A DNA stretch of 5,573 nt from Thermomicrobiales bacterium (GTDB lineage Bacteria; Chloroflexota; Chloroflexia; Thermomicrobiales; UBA6265). The position numbers were made by a program, and so were the translations under genes. Positions 1-5,354 of this stretch are shown here, in pieces; within the stretch, counting starts at the first letter, position 1, and each line of letters opens with the position of its first letter. The DNA is taken from contig JAICJJ010000227.1 in the NCBI GenBank assembly GCA_025928535.1, forward strand, positions 1-5,573, written 5' to 3'. A model generated the notes under the pieces. It saw only the letters and a program-made list of their open reading frames with translations, ran no database searches and was not told the DNA's origin.

Positions 1-1496
1 CGATCCGCGCGGCGGGCGGCGATCCCCTCGCCGTGCTGGTCGCGGCGCGAGCGGCCAAGATCGCCTTGCAGGCAGTCGTCTATCTGATCGCGCTCTGGCT
101 GCTGTGGCGCCTGTTCGGGCTGGCCGTCACGGCGCTGGCCGCGGCGTTCATCAGTTTCGATCCGTTTCTGATTGCCCACGACCAGTTGCTCCACGTCGAC
201 GGCTTCACCGGCATCACCGCCTTCGCCGCGATGCTGGCGATCGCCGACGCCGATCGGGAGCGGACGCGGAGCGCGCGGTGGGCGCTCGCGGGCGCGCTCG
301 CGGCGGTCTGCTGGCTCACCCGTCTCACCGGCCTGGTCCTGCTTCCGATCATGCTGCTGGTCATTGCGTTCGGCGCCATTTCGCGTCGCGGTCTCGGCGC
401 GCAGCACTGGAAGGCGGCGGCACGCGCCGCCGGCAAGCAGGCGGGTGTGGCGCTCGCCGCCAGTCTGGCGACCACATTCGCGCTCTGGCCGGCGCTCTGG
501 GTCGCGCCCATCGCGACGCTCGGCGCGACGCTGGGCGCATGGCGACAAGCGGCGACCACCCCCCACCCCTATGGGCTCTACTTCGCCGGGAAGACGATCG
601 CGGGCGATCCGGGCCCGTTGTTCTACGTCTTCGTGGCGCTCTACAAGATCACGCCGTTCACCTTGGTCGGTGTCGCGATCTTCGCCATCGCCGTTTTGGG
701 TCGGATCGCCGCAATCGTGCCGGCCCGCGCCCGGCGCTCGATCGGTGTGCTGTCCATCTTCGTGGCGGTCTACTCGATCGGAATGGCGGTCGGCATGCGG
801 AAATTCGACCGCTACATCCTGCCCGATTTTCTTTTTTTCGACCTCTTCGCGGCGATCGGCATCGTCGGCGCGACGCGGCTGCTCTGGCCAAGGCGGGGCG
901 TTCCGCGGCGAGTGATCGCCGGAGCGGCGGTCGCGAGCCTCGTGGTCGGCCAGGTCGCGCTCGCGGTCGCGCAGCGACCCTATTTCCTCGCCTACGACAA
1001 CCCCCTCTTCGGCGGGGCCCGCGCCGCCGACCAGATCCTCATGCTCGGCTGGGGCGAAGGAATCGACCAGGCGGCCCGGTACATCCGCTCGCAGCCGGGC
1101 GGCGATGCCGCCGTCGTCCGGACATCGATTCAGCCGACGGTGCTGCATTACTTCTTCCCGCCGACTGTCACGACCGGATCGCTGGCGATGGAGGCGAACG
1201 CCGAGGGACGTCAGGAATGGGCCGAAACCGACTACGCCGTGACCTACATCCTCGAATGGAATCGGAACACCTTCGGCGGCGTCGTTCCCTATCTCGCGCG
1301 CTTCACCCCGATCTACACCGTGCGCATCGACGGCGTCGAAGTCGCGCGCGTCTACGACCTGCGGCGCATCCCGCCGCCGGAGTGGATGCTCGAACCCGGG
1401 AACGATGGGAGGTCGGCCGTGACCGGCGCCAGGCAACCCAGGCGTCTCGCCGCCAGCCCCACGGCCGGCGGATTGATGAAGGGGCATGCATCGTGA
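1..1496 (+). CDS. GT39/PMT-like membrane glycosyltransferase, 5'-truncated
   Basis: Probable polyprenyl-phosphate-dependent glycosyltransferase of the GT39 (protein O-mannosyltransferase/ArnT-like) class, which moves a sugar from a lipid carrier to an acceptor on the outer face of the membrane. The frame is open to the left edge (upstream codons read IRAAGGDPLAV), so the GTG at 33 is probably internal and the gene starts outside. Numbering from that GTG, there are about eight to nine hydrophobic segments (about 11-27, 31-48, 60-73, 84-112, 137-165, 197-224, 236-254, 265-285, 292-312), then a soluble tail from about 315 to 487. Family-like blocks are DPFLIAHDQLLHVDG (43-57), GDPGPLFYVFVALYKITPF (191-209), KFDRYILPDFLFFD (257-270) and NPLFGGARAADQILMLGWGE (323-342). 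The usual acidic catalytic motif of the first outside loop is missing only because the window starts late. The acceptor cannot be told. The last 35 or so residues (basic, Ala/Gly-rich) look unconserved. Class is fairly sure; exact substrate unknown. Confidence 0.85.
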   Translation, partial: IRAAGGDPLAVLVAARAAKIALQAVVYLIALWLLWRLFGLAVTALAAAFISFDPFLIAHDQLLHVDGFTGITAFAAMLAIADADRERTRSARWALAGALAAVCWLTRLTGLVLLPIMLLVIAFGAISRRGLGAQHWKAAARAAGKQAGVALAASLATTFALWPALWVAPIATLGATLGAWRQAATTPHPYGLYFAGKTIAGDPGPLFYVFVALYKITPFTLVGVAIFAIAVLGRIAAIVPARARRSIGVLSIFVAVYSIGMAVGMRKFDRYILPDFLFFDLFAAIGIVGATRLLWPRRGVPRRVIAGAAVASLVVGQVALAVAQRPYFLAYDNPLFGGARAADQILMLGWGEGIDQAARYIRSQPGGDAAVVRTSIQPTVLHYFFPPTVTTGSLAMEANAEGRQEWAETDYAVTYILEWNRNTFGGVVPYLARFTPIYTVRIDGVEVARVYDLRRIPPPEWMLEPGNDGRSAVTGARQPRRLAASPTAGGLMKGHAS

Positions 1497-1770
1497 GTCC
1501 GTCAGAACGCCCGCCGATCCGCTGACGCCCCGCCACGTCGATGACGGAGCAGTCTGGCAAGCGGTCGTCTCGAAGCCCAATCGATGCTCCGGGTGTCCGT
1601 ACGCCGTATTCGGGACGAGTTTTGCGACAAGTGACCGCGCCTCTGATGCGCCGACGATCCGAGCAATCGACGGTGTCTCGAGACCGGCGGTAGGTGCGAC
1701 CGCCACGCCGCCTGATTGCGTGTCGCCGCGCCGCCCGGCGATGACGCCCACGTCCATGAATTGGCCGCGC

Positions 1771-1793
1771 CGGACTGTAACATTTCGGACTGT
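1771..1793 (+). repeat. direct 8-mer pair CGGACTGT in the putative promoter
   Basis: CGGACTGT occurs at 1771-1778 and again at 1786-1793, a 15-bp period. The first copy runs into the candidate -35 (TGTAAC) and the second lies inside the spacer. It could be a two-site operator or a chance repeat; the only support is the perfect 8-nt identity and the position. Confidence 0.5.
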
Positions 1794-1802
1794 TCCCGGT
1801 TC
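1776..1802 (+). promoter_or_regulatory. candidate ECF-type promoter of the sigma operon
   Basis: TGTAAC (1776-1781) resembles the AAC-containing -35 element favoured by many ECF sigma factors. It is followed after 15 nt by CGGTTC (1797-1802), a possible -10 of the CGT/CGGT kind. The site lies about 45 nt upstream of the preferred ATG at 1848, a suitable place for an autoregulated sigma gene. The -35 is a fair match and the -10 is loose. Autoregulation is a common property of ECF systems and is inferred here, not seen. Confidence 0.35.
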
Positions 1803-1833
1803 TTTTTTGCGAGACGGATCGCGATCACGATGC

Positions 1834-1839
1834 AGGGGA
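1834..1839 (+). promoter_or_regulatory. ribosome binding site that decides the sigma start
   Basis: AGGGGA lies 8 nt upstream of the ATG at 1848. No comparable purine run precedes the alternative starts, the ATG at 1830 or the TTG at 1716, so the 1848 start is preferred. The 44 residues that the longer frame would add look like translated intergenic DNA and not like a sigma-factor N-terminus. Confidence 0.6.
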
Positions 1840-1847
1840 CGACCGAC

Positions 1848-2447
1848 ATGGACGTCCGGCGCCTCCCTTCCGAGCCAGCGAGCGCGTCCAGTCCGCATCC
1901 CACGGACGCGCCGTTGGTGGCGGCGGCCCAGTGCGCGCCCGCCGCCTTCGCGCCACTCTATGCCCGCTATCGGGACGACGTGCTTCGCTACTGCTTCTAT
2001 CGGCTGGGCGACTGGGAGGAGGCGGCCGATGCGGCGCAGCAGGTCTTCGTCAACGCCTTCACCGCGCTGCCTCGCTTCGTCGACCAGGGAGACTCGTTCC
2101 GGCCTTGGCTCTTTCGCATTGCCCACAACGAAGTCAGCACGCGCCGGCGACGCCCGCCGCACCGATCGCTCATGGACGCCACCTTGGTGATCGATACGGC
2201 GCCGTCGCCGGAAGATCTCGCCGTTGCCGCGGATGACCATGACCGGCTTCGCCGCTTGCTGGCAGCACTGCCGTCTGAGCGGCGGCAGGTGTGCGAACTG
2301 CGTCTGGCCGGCCTGACCGATCGGGAAATCGCCGGGGTGCTCGGCAAGCGCGAAGGGGCGGTGCGCACGGCGCAATCGCGCGCGGTCGCCCAGTTGCGCG
2401 GCTGGCTCGGAGTCAGCCGCGCGCCCGCAGGGGAAGCTCATGGGTGA
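1848..2447 (+). CDS. ECF-family RNA polymerase sigma factor
   Basis: A 199-residue sigma-70 family protein of group IV (ECF) that would direct core RNA polymerase to a small set of promoters. A 32-residue Ala/Pro/Ser-rich leader precedes region 2 (about 33-101). Region 2 has FAPLYARYRDDVLRYCF (34-50), the region 2.2 helix EEAADAAQQVFVNAF (57-71) and FRPWLFRIAHNEVSTRRRR (84-102), covering regions 2.3-2.4. After a linker, region 4 (about 134-187) has LPSERRQVCELRLAGLTDRE (141-160) and the recognition helix area GKREGAVRTAQSRAVAQLR (166-184). Region 3 is absent, as in all ECF factors. The protein ends 12 residues after region 4, so it lacks the C-terminal SnoaL extension of ECF41-type factors. 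The last 8 nt overlap the next gene, a membrane cupin protein, which fits the usual sigma/anti-sigma gene order. The ECF subgroup was not assigned. Confidence 0.92.
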   Translation: MDVRRLPSEPASASSPHPTDAPLVAAAQCAPAAFAPLYARYRDDVLRYCFYRLGDWEEAADAAQQVFVNAFTALPRFVDQGDSFRPWLFRIAHNEVSTRRRRPPHRSLMDATLVIDTAPSPEDLAVAADDHDRLRRLLAALPSERRQVCELRLAGLTDREIAGVLGKREGAVRTAQSRAVAQLRGWLGVSRAPAGEAHG

Positions 2448-3522
2448 GGAACGACCGGCCGACGACGCCCTCAATCGCTTCTGGAACGCCTTGGTCGATT
2501 CCGGCGACACGGCGAACGACGCGGCCGCGAACGACTTGGATCCGGTGGACGTGGCGACGCTGCGCCGATTGCAGGCCATGCGCCAGAGCGCGCCGCCCAA
2601 GGCCGCGCGGGAGCGGGTCGATGCAGCCTTGCAGTCGTACTTGGCGACCTCCCACGACGGGCATGCGCCTTTGGAACGGGGCGGCCCGCGGCGGGTCGCC
2701 AGCGAGGCGAACCATCCCGGCGACGAAGGCAACGCCTCCCGCCGCTGGTGGCCGGCCGCCCGATCGTGGCTCGTCGGTCAGGCGGCGGCGGCCGCGTTGC
2801 TCCTCCTCACGCTCGGCGTCGGCAGTCTCGCGCTGCGCGCCGCGATGGACCATGCGTCCAGTCCCGCTATCCCCGCCGGGTCAAGCATGCCGACGCCGCT
2901 CCTGCGGCTGACGCTGCCGGCGTTCCCCTTCGACCCGACCGTCTCCGTGGTCGCCTTGTATCGGACGCGCTTGGCGCCGGGCGGCATGCAGCGCCATCAA
3001 AGCCAGCCCGGCGGCGCCGATCTCTTCTACGTCGAAACCGGGACCATCACCGCCCAACTCGTCAGCGGCGCCCAGCCACCGATCAACCTCGGCTCCGGCC
3101 TCGCCGGACCGACGGCGACCAGTTCCGCTCCGAATGGCGACGTGTCCATCGCCGCGGGGGACGCCGGATGGCTGCCGGATGGCACGACGATCGAGCTGCG
3201 CAATGCCGGCAAAACGCCTGCGACGATCCTCTGGTTGGTCGGCAACGCCTTGATCGGCAATGGGCGAGCGGTGGGCGAAGAGGATTTGGGACCGATCGCG
3301 ATCGGGACGATGCCAGCGGCGCCGGTCCGCGTCACGCTCGAGCGGCGGACGCTGCGGCCGCAGGAGACCTATGCGCCGCCGCCGCCGCCGGCATTGACGG
3401 CGATCGGGCTCGTCGATCCGCCGTTCGGCTATCTGGCAGTAGCGCACGACGGGACCACGCGCAACCAGGACGCTACATCGCGCGACGTCTACATATTGAC
3501 GCTCGCGCCGGCCGCGTCATGA
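2440..3522 (+). CDS. single-pass membrane cupin protein, putative non-classical anti-sigma factor
   Basis: A 360-residue protein whose ATG overlaps the sigma-factor stop by 8 nt (ATGGGTGA) and is preceded by AGGGGAAG (2429-2436), so it is almost certainly co-translated with it. Residues 1-107 are hydrophilic and predicted cytosolic; LNRFWNALVD (11-20) and DLDPVDVATLRRLQAM (32-47) recall an N-terminal segment I remember from Chloroflexota cupin proteins next to sigma factors. A hydrophobic helix follows (about 111-134), then an outside region with a cupin fold (about 165-270): LAPGG (178-182), DLFYVETGTI (194-203) and GDAGWLPDGTTIELRN (240-255). A second, eroded cupin-like half covers 295-356. 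The usual metal ligands are replaced (Q187 and Q189 for the two His, D194 for Glu, I251 for the last His). There is no cysteine, so it is not a zinc-finger anti-sigma factor. Anti-sigma function is inferred from topology and gene order; a membrane sensor without sigma binding is the alternative. Confidence 0.75.
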   Translation: MGEERPADDALNRFWNALVDSGDTANDAAANDLDPVDVATLRRLQAMRQSAPPKAARERVDAALQSYLATSHDGHAPLERGGPRRVASEANHPGDEGNASRRWWPAARSWLVGQAAAAALLLLTLGVGSLALRAAMDHASSPAIPAGSSMPTPLLRLTLPAFPFDPTVSVVALYRTRLAPGGMQRHQSQPGGADLFYVETGTITAQLVSGAQPPINLGSGLAGPTATSSAPNGDVSIAAGDAGWLPDGTTIELRNAGKTPATILWLVGNALIGNGRAVGEEDLGPIAIGTMPAAPVRVTLERRTLRPQETYAPPPPPALTAIGLVDPPFGYLAVAHDGTTRNQDATSRDVYILTLAPAAS

Positions 3523-4976
3523 CGGCGGCATGCCGCTGCGCCCCGAGCGGAGCCGATTGGCGGGCGCCAAGGCGCGCGGTTCACGCCGCGACGATCGTCT
3601 TGACGAGCCTGACCGCGCTGGCGTTGCTGGCCCTCGTCCTCACCCCGGGCAGCGCCCTGCTGTCGGCGACGTCCGCGCCATCGGCGGCGCCGACGCTCGT
3701 GCGCGCCTTCTACACCCGAATCAACACGCTCCTGGAGGGGGACGACGGCGCGAACCTGACAAATCTTGCCTCCCCCGCGGTCGTCGTCCATCTGCCGGAT
3801 GGTCGGCTCCTCACGGGCCAACCGGCGCTGTTGGACTATTGGCGGACGCTGGGGCAACGTTCGTCCAGGCTGCGCCTGGCGCTGGCGACGCTCCTCGTCG
3901 ACGGCGATCAGGCCGCGGCGACTCTGGAGCCGATCGTCCCGGCCTCGCCGTGGCCTGATCTGGTCGTCCTCGGCCCAACCGCCTCGCATCCCATTACCGA
4001 GCGCTTTCGCCTCGCGCAGGACCGCATCGTCGACTACTGGCCGGGCCTCGATCCGCAATCATTGCCGCAGGCGTTGCCGCCGTTGCCGCTGCCGCTGGTC
4101 GCTGGCCCCATGGAGGCGAGCCTCGTCCGCTTCGCCCTGCCGCCACGTGCCGCCCTGACCGATCTGGTCGGCCCGGGACCGCACCTGCTGCTGCCGCAAC
4201 TCGGAGTGCTGACGGTGCGGGCGGAGGGACCGGTCCAGGTGGTCCGCGCCGCGACCCCGGATGCTGGCTGGCGCCCGACCACCGCGCCGACGACGCTGAC
4301 GCTCCAACCGGGCGATGCGGCGCTCATTCCCGGTGGCGTCCGTCATGCCGTGCGCAATGACACGGCGGAGGCCGCCGTCCTGCTCGGCGTCGCGCTGACG
4401 CCGCTGGCGGGGTTGGCGACGGCGCCCCCGGCGTCGCCGCTGCTCGATCTGTATTTCCCCGGCATCGACGGCCAGCCGATTGGCACGACCGGGGTCACAG
4501 CGACCTGGCTGGCGCAAGGATTCGATCGCGGTCCGACGGCATCGACCACGTTGCGCATCGCAGCCCTCGTCTTGGCGCCAGGGCAAACCGTGGCCCCGGA
4601 TCGCGTCGGCGGCGTGCTGCTGGTGGCTGGCCACCAAGGCGTGGCGCTGACCGATCATGCTCCAGCCCCGACCCCGGCCCCGACCCTACCGGTGGCCGCG
4701 GCGGCGGGCGCGGCGGACGCGGCGGGCACCGCGGCGCAGTTGAGCGCGTCTGAGGCGGCGCAATTGATCGCGTCGGAGCCGGCGTCGCCAGTTGGCGACG
4801 CGATTGGGGTGGTCGCGGCCGGGGATGGCTCCGCGTTGTCGACGGGGATGCGCGGCCGGATCGCCAATGCCGGCGACGGTCCGGCGCGGTTGACGCTGAT
4901 CGTGCTCGGACCGAGCGCTGATCCCCCGCCGCACGCGGCGCCGGGCGCGGCGATGCCGGCCGCCGGCGGCGGATGA
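3519..4976 (+). CDS. membrane-anchored SnoaL-like plus double-cupin protein
   Basis: A 485-residue protein starting at an ATG that overlaps the previous stop as ATGA; no ribosome site precedes it, so translation probably depends on the upstream gene. The frame stays open about 770 nt further upstream, but that part is antisense-like shadow of the previous gene. A basic start (RAPRR, 15-19) and a hydrophobic helix (about 22-44) form an uncleaved anchor or a signal peptide. Residues 58-178 resemble a SnoaL/NTF2-like domain: VRAFYTRINTLLEGDDGANL (61-80), PDGRLLTGQPALLDYWRTL (93-111), ITERFRLAQDRIVDYWPGLD (159-178). The first cupin (about 200-296) has GDAALIPGGVRHAVRN (265-280), a full second cupin motif with H276, but its first motif lacks the His pair. 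The second cupin (about 327-464) has lost its His (GDGSALSTGMRGRIAN, 435-450) and is split by an Ala/Pro-rich insert (about 380-427). The tail is Pro/Ala/Gly-rich. No catalytic activity can be assigned; a ligand-binding partner of the sigma system is likely. Confidence 0.75.
   Translation: MTAACRCAPSGADWRAPRRAVHAATIVLTSLTALALLALVLTPGSALLSATSAPSAAPTLVRAFYTRINTLLEGDDGANLTNLASPAVVVHLPDGRLLTGQPALLDYWRTLGQRSSRLRLALATLLVDGDQAAATLEPIVPASPWPDLVVLGPTASHPITERFRLAQDRIVDYWPGLDPQSLPQALPPLPLPLVAGPMEASLVRFALPPRAALTDLVGPGPHLLLPQLGVLTVRAEGPVQVVRAATPDAGWRPTTAPTTLTLQPGDAALIPGGVRHAVRNDTAEAAVLLGVALTPLAGLATAPPASPLLDLYFPGIDGQPIGTTGVTATWLAQGFDRGPTASTTLRIAALVLAPGQTVAPDRVGGVLLVAGHQGVALTDHAPAPTPAPTLPVAAAAGAADAAGTAAQLSASEAAQLIASEPASPVGDAIGVVAAGDGSALSTGMRGRIANAGDGPARLTLIVLGPSADPPPHAAPGAAMPAAGGG
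4734..4781 (+). repeat. 24-bp tandem duplication inside the cupin insert
   Basis: Two adjacent in-frame 24-nt units (4734-4757 and 4758-4781) differ at four bases and encode AQLSASEA followed by AQLIASEP. They lie in an Ala/Pro-rich stretch (4656-4800) between the strands of the second cupin-like domain, next to a shorter 12-nt Pro/Ala/Thr repeat around 4665-4690. This points to expansion of a surface loop by slippage or duplication, with length kept in frame. Confidence 0.75.
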
Positions 4977-5089
4977 TGGTCACCACTTGCGGGGAGGACA
5001 CAGGCTCCGAGGCCGGCCTGCCGTGCCGATCGCCGCCTCCTGCCTCGCGTCTGAATTGGCGGTCGAGACGAGACGGCACGATTCCCATC

Positions 5090-5198
5090 GTCATGCCGAG
5101 CTTGTCGAGGCATCTCGTGACGGGCCGGGAAGTCGGCCAGTCGGCCAGTCGGCCAGTCCGCAAGGACGACGCGATTCCTCGACTTCGTTCGGGATGAC
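5090..5198. repeat. imperfect inverted repeat of dispersed-element type
   Basis: The left arm (5090-5114, beginning GTCATGCCGAGC) and the reverse complement of the right arm (5173-5198, beginning GTCATCCCGAAC) agree at about 20 of 25 positions, sharing GTCAT, CCGA, GTCGAGG and ATC. The arms are 58 nt apart and enclose an octamer array. Similar GTCATnCCGA...GTCGAGG ends are familiar from dispersed intergenic repeats in Chloroflexota and other phyla. A non-autonomous (MITE/REP-like) element is likely; no transposase is encoded here and no target duplication was identified. Confidence 0.65.
5130..5161 (+). repeat. octamer tandem array, four copies of nAGTCGGC
   Basis: Four consecutive 8-bp units: AAGTCGGC, CAGTCGGC, CAGTCGGC and CAGTCCGC. 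They sit between the two arms of the inverted repeat. The consensus matches the reverse complement of the second array at 5217-5244 except for its variable positions. Confidence 0.85.
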
Positions 5199-5216
5199 TG
5201 AACCATGTTCGTCTCT

Positions 5217-5244
5217 ACTTCCCGACTTCCCGACTTCCCGACTC
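5217..5244 (-). repeat. octamer tandem array, inverted relative to the first
   Basis: On the + strand this is a half unit ACTT, then CCCGACTT twice and CCCGACTC. Read on the - strand it becomes GAGTCGGG, AAGTCGGG, AAGTCGGG, AAGT, the same nAGTCGGn octamer as the array at 5130-5161 in the opposite direction. It lies just outside the right arm of the inverted repeat. Confidence 0.85.
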
Positions 5245-5250
5245 GTCCAA

Positions 5251-5289
5251 GCGCACAAACGGGCGTCCGGTCGGGACGCCCGCTTGCGC
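5251..5289. terminator. strong hairpin, possible terminator for the convergent genes
   Basis: A perfect 9-bp stem CGGGCGTCC (5260-5268) with GGACGCCCG (5274-5282) closes a 5-nt loop; an outer GCGCA (5251-5255) with TGCGC (5285-5289) adds 5 bp beyond a small internal loop. On the - strand the inner stem is followed by TTTG, a weak T-run, about 70 nt after the PDZ-gene stop. On the + strand there is no T-run. It may serve the - strand gene or both directions, or be a structured part of the repeat cluster. Confidence 0.4.
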
Positions 5290-5354
5290 GAGAAAGGAGG
5301 GGAGGAGACTTGGGCGGCGGGAGAGGGGGAGCCCGTCCGCCCCGGGTGATCGGG

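Larger units (their letters stand above)
1497..1847. other. intergenic region upstream of the sigma-factor operon
   Basis: This 351-nt gap separates the glycosyltransferase stop from the preferred sigma-factor start. No reading frame here looks like a protein: the frames crossing it give Arg/Ser-rich translations without family resemblance. It contains a 10-bp perfect palindrome (GTCTCGAGAC, 1675-1684), two short GC hairpins (stem 1686-1691 with 1699-1704; stem 1723-1728 with 1736-1741, extendable by wobble pairs), and the candidate promoter described separately. No hairpin is followed by a T-run, so I see no clear terminator for the glycosyltransferase. The stretch around 1560-1680 and 1765-1815 is visibly less GC-rich than the flanking genes, as expected for control DNA. 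Confidence 0.6.
4977..5354. other. repeat-rich convergent intergenic spacer
   Basis: This 378-nt gap lies between the operon end and the stop of the convergent PDZ-protein gene. The first 110 nt show only a small palindrome (AGGCCGGCCT, 5010-5019) and no terminator that I can identify for the operon. The rest holds an imperfect inverted repeat, two octamer arrays, a strong hairpin and a G-rich run, listed separately. Short frames here translate the repeats (for example MPSLSRHLV) and are not believable genes. Confidence 0.7.

Noticed and set aside
1675..1684. GTCTCGAGAC palindrome as an operator
   Set aside because: A single 10-bp palindrome in a few hundred bases is not far from chance, and it is about 100 nt upstream of the candidate promoter.
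1716..1847. TTG start giving a 243-residue sigma factor
   Set aside because: No ribosome site, the extra 44 residues do not resemble sigma N-termini, and the stretch contains the likely promoter; the ATG at 1848 has AGGGGA 8 nt upstream.
2748..3518. 257-codon upstream extension of the third operon gene
   Set aside because: It overlaps the membrane cupin gene in another frame and translates to Arg/Ala-rich sequence; the ATG at 3519 gives the classic ATGA overlap and an N-terminal membrane helix.
4973..5197. 74-residue ORF overlapping the operon's last stop (ATGATG)
   Set aside because: It reads through the inverted repeat and octamer array (MPSLSRHLV...), a known source of false small ORFs, with no good ribosome site.
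4495..5206. Minus-strand ORFs of 183-222 residues
   Set aside because: They are Arg/Pro/Ala-rich antisense shadows of the cupin gene that start within the repeats.
5130..5244. CRISPR array
   Set aside because: The repeats are 8 bp and directly adjacent, without unique spacers or nearby cas genes.
5293..5312. Strong ribosome-site-like AAAGGAGG followed by a TTG at 5310 on the + strand
   Set aside because: The frame that follows is Gly/Arg-rich and antisense to the clear PDZ gene; the motif lies within a general purine run.
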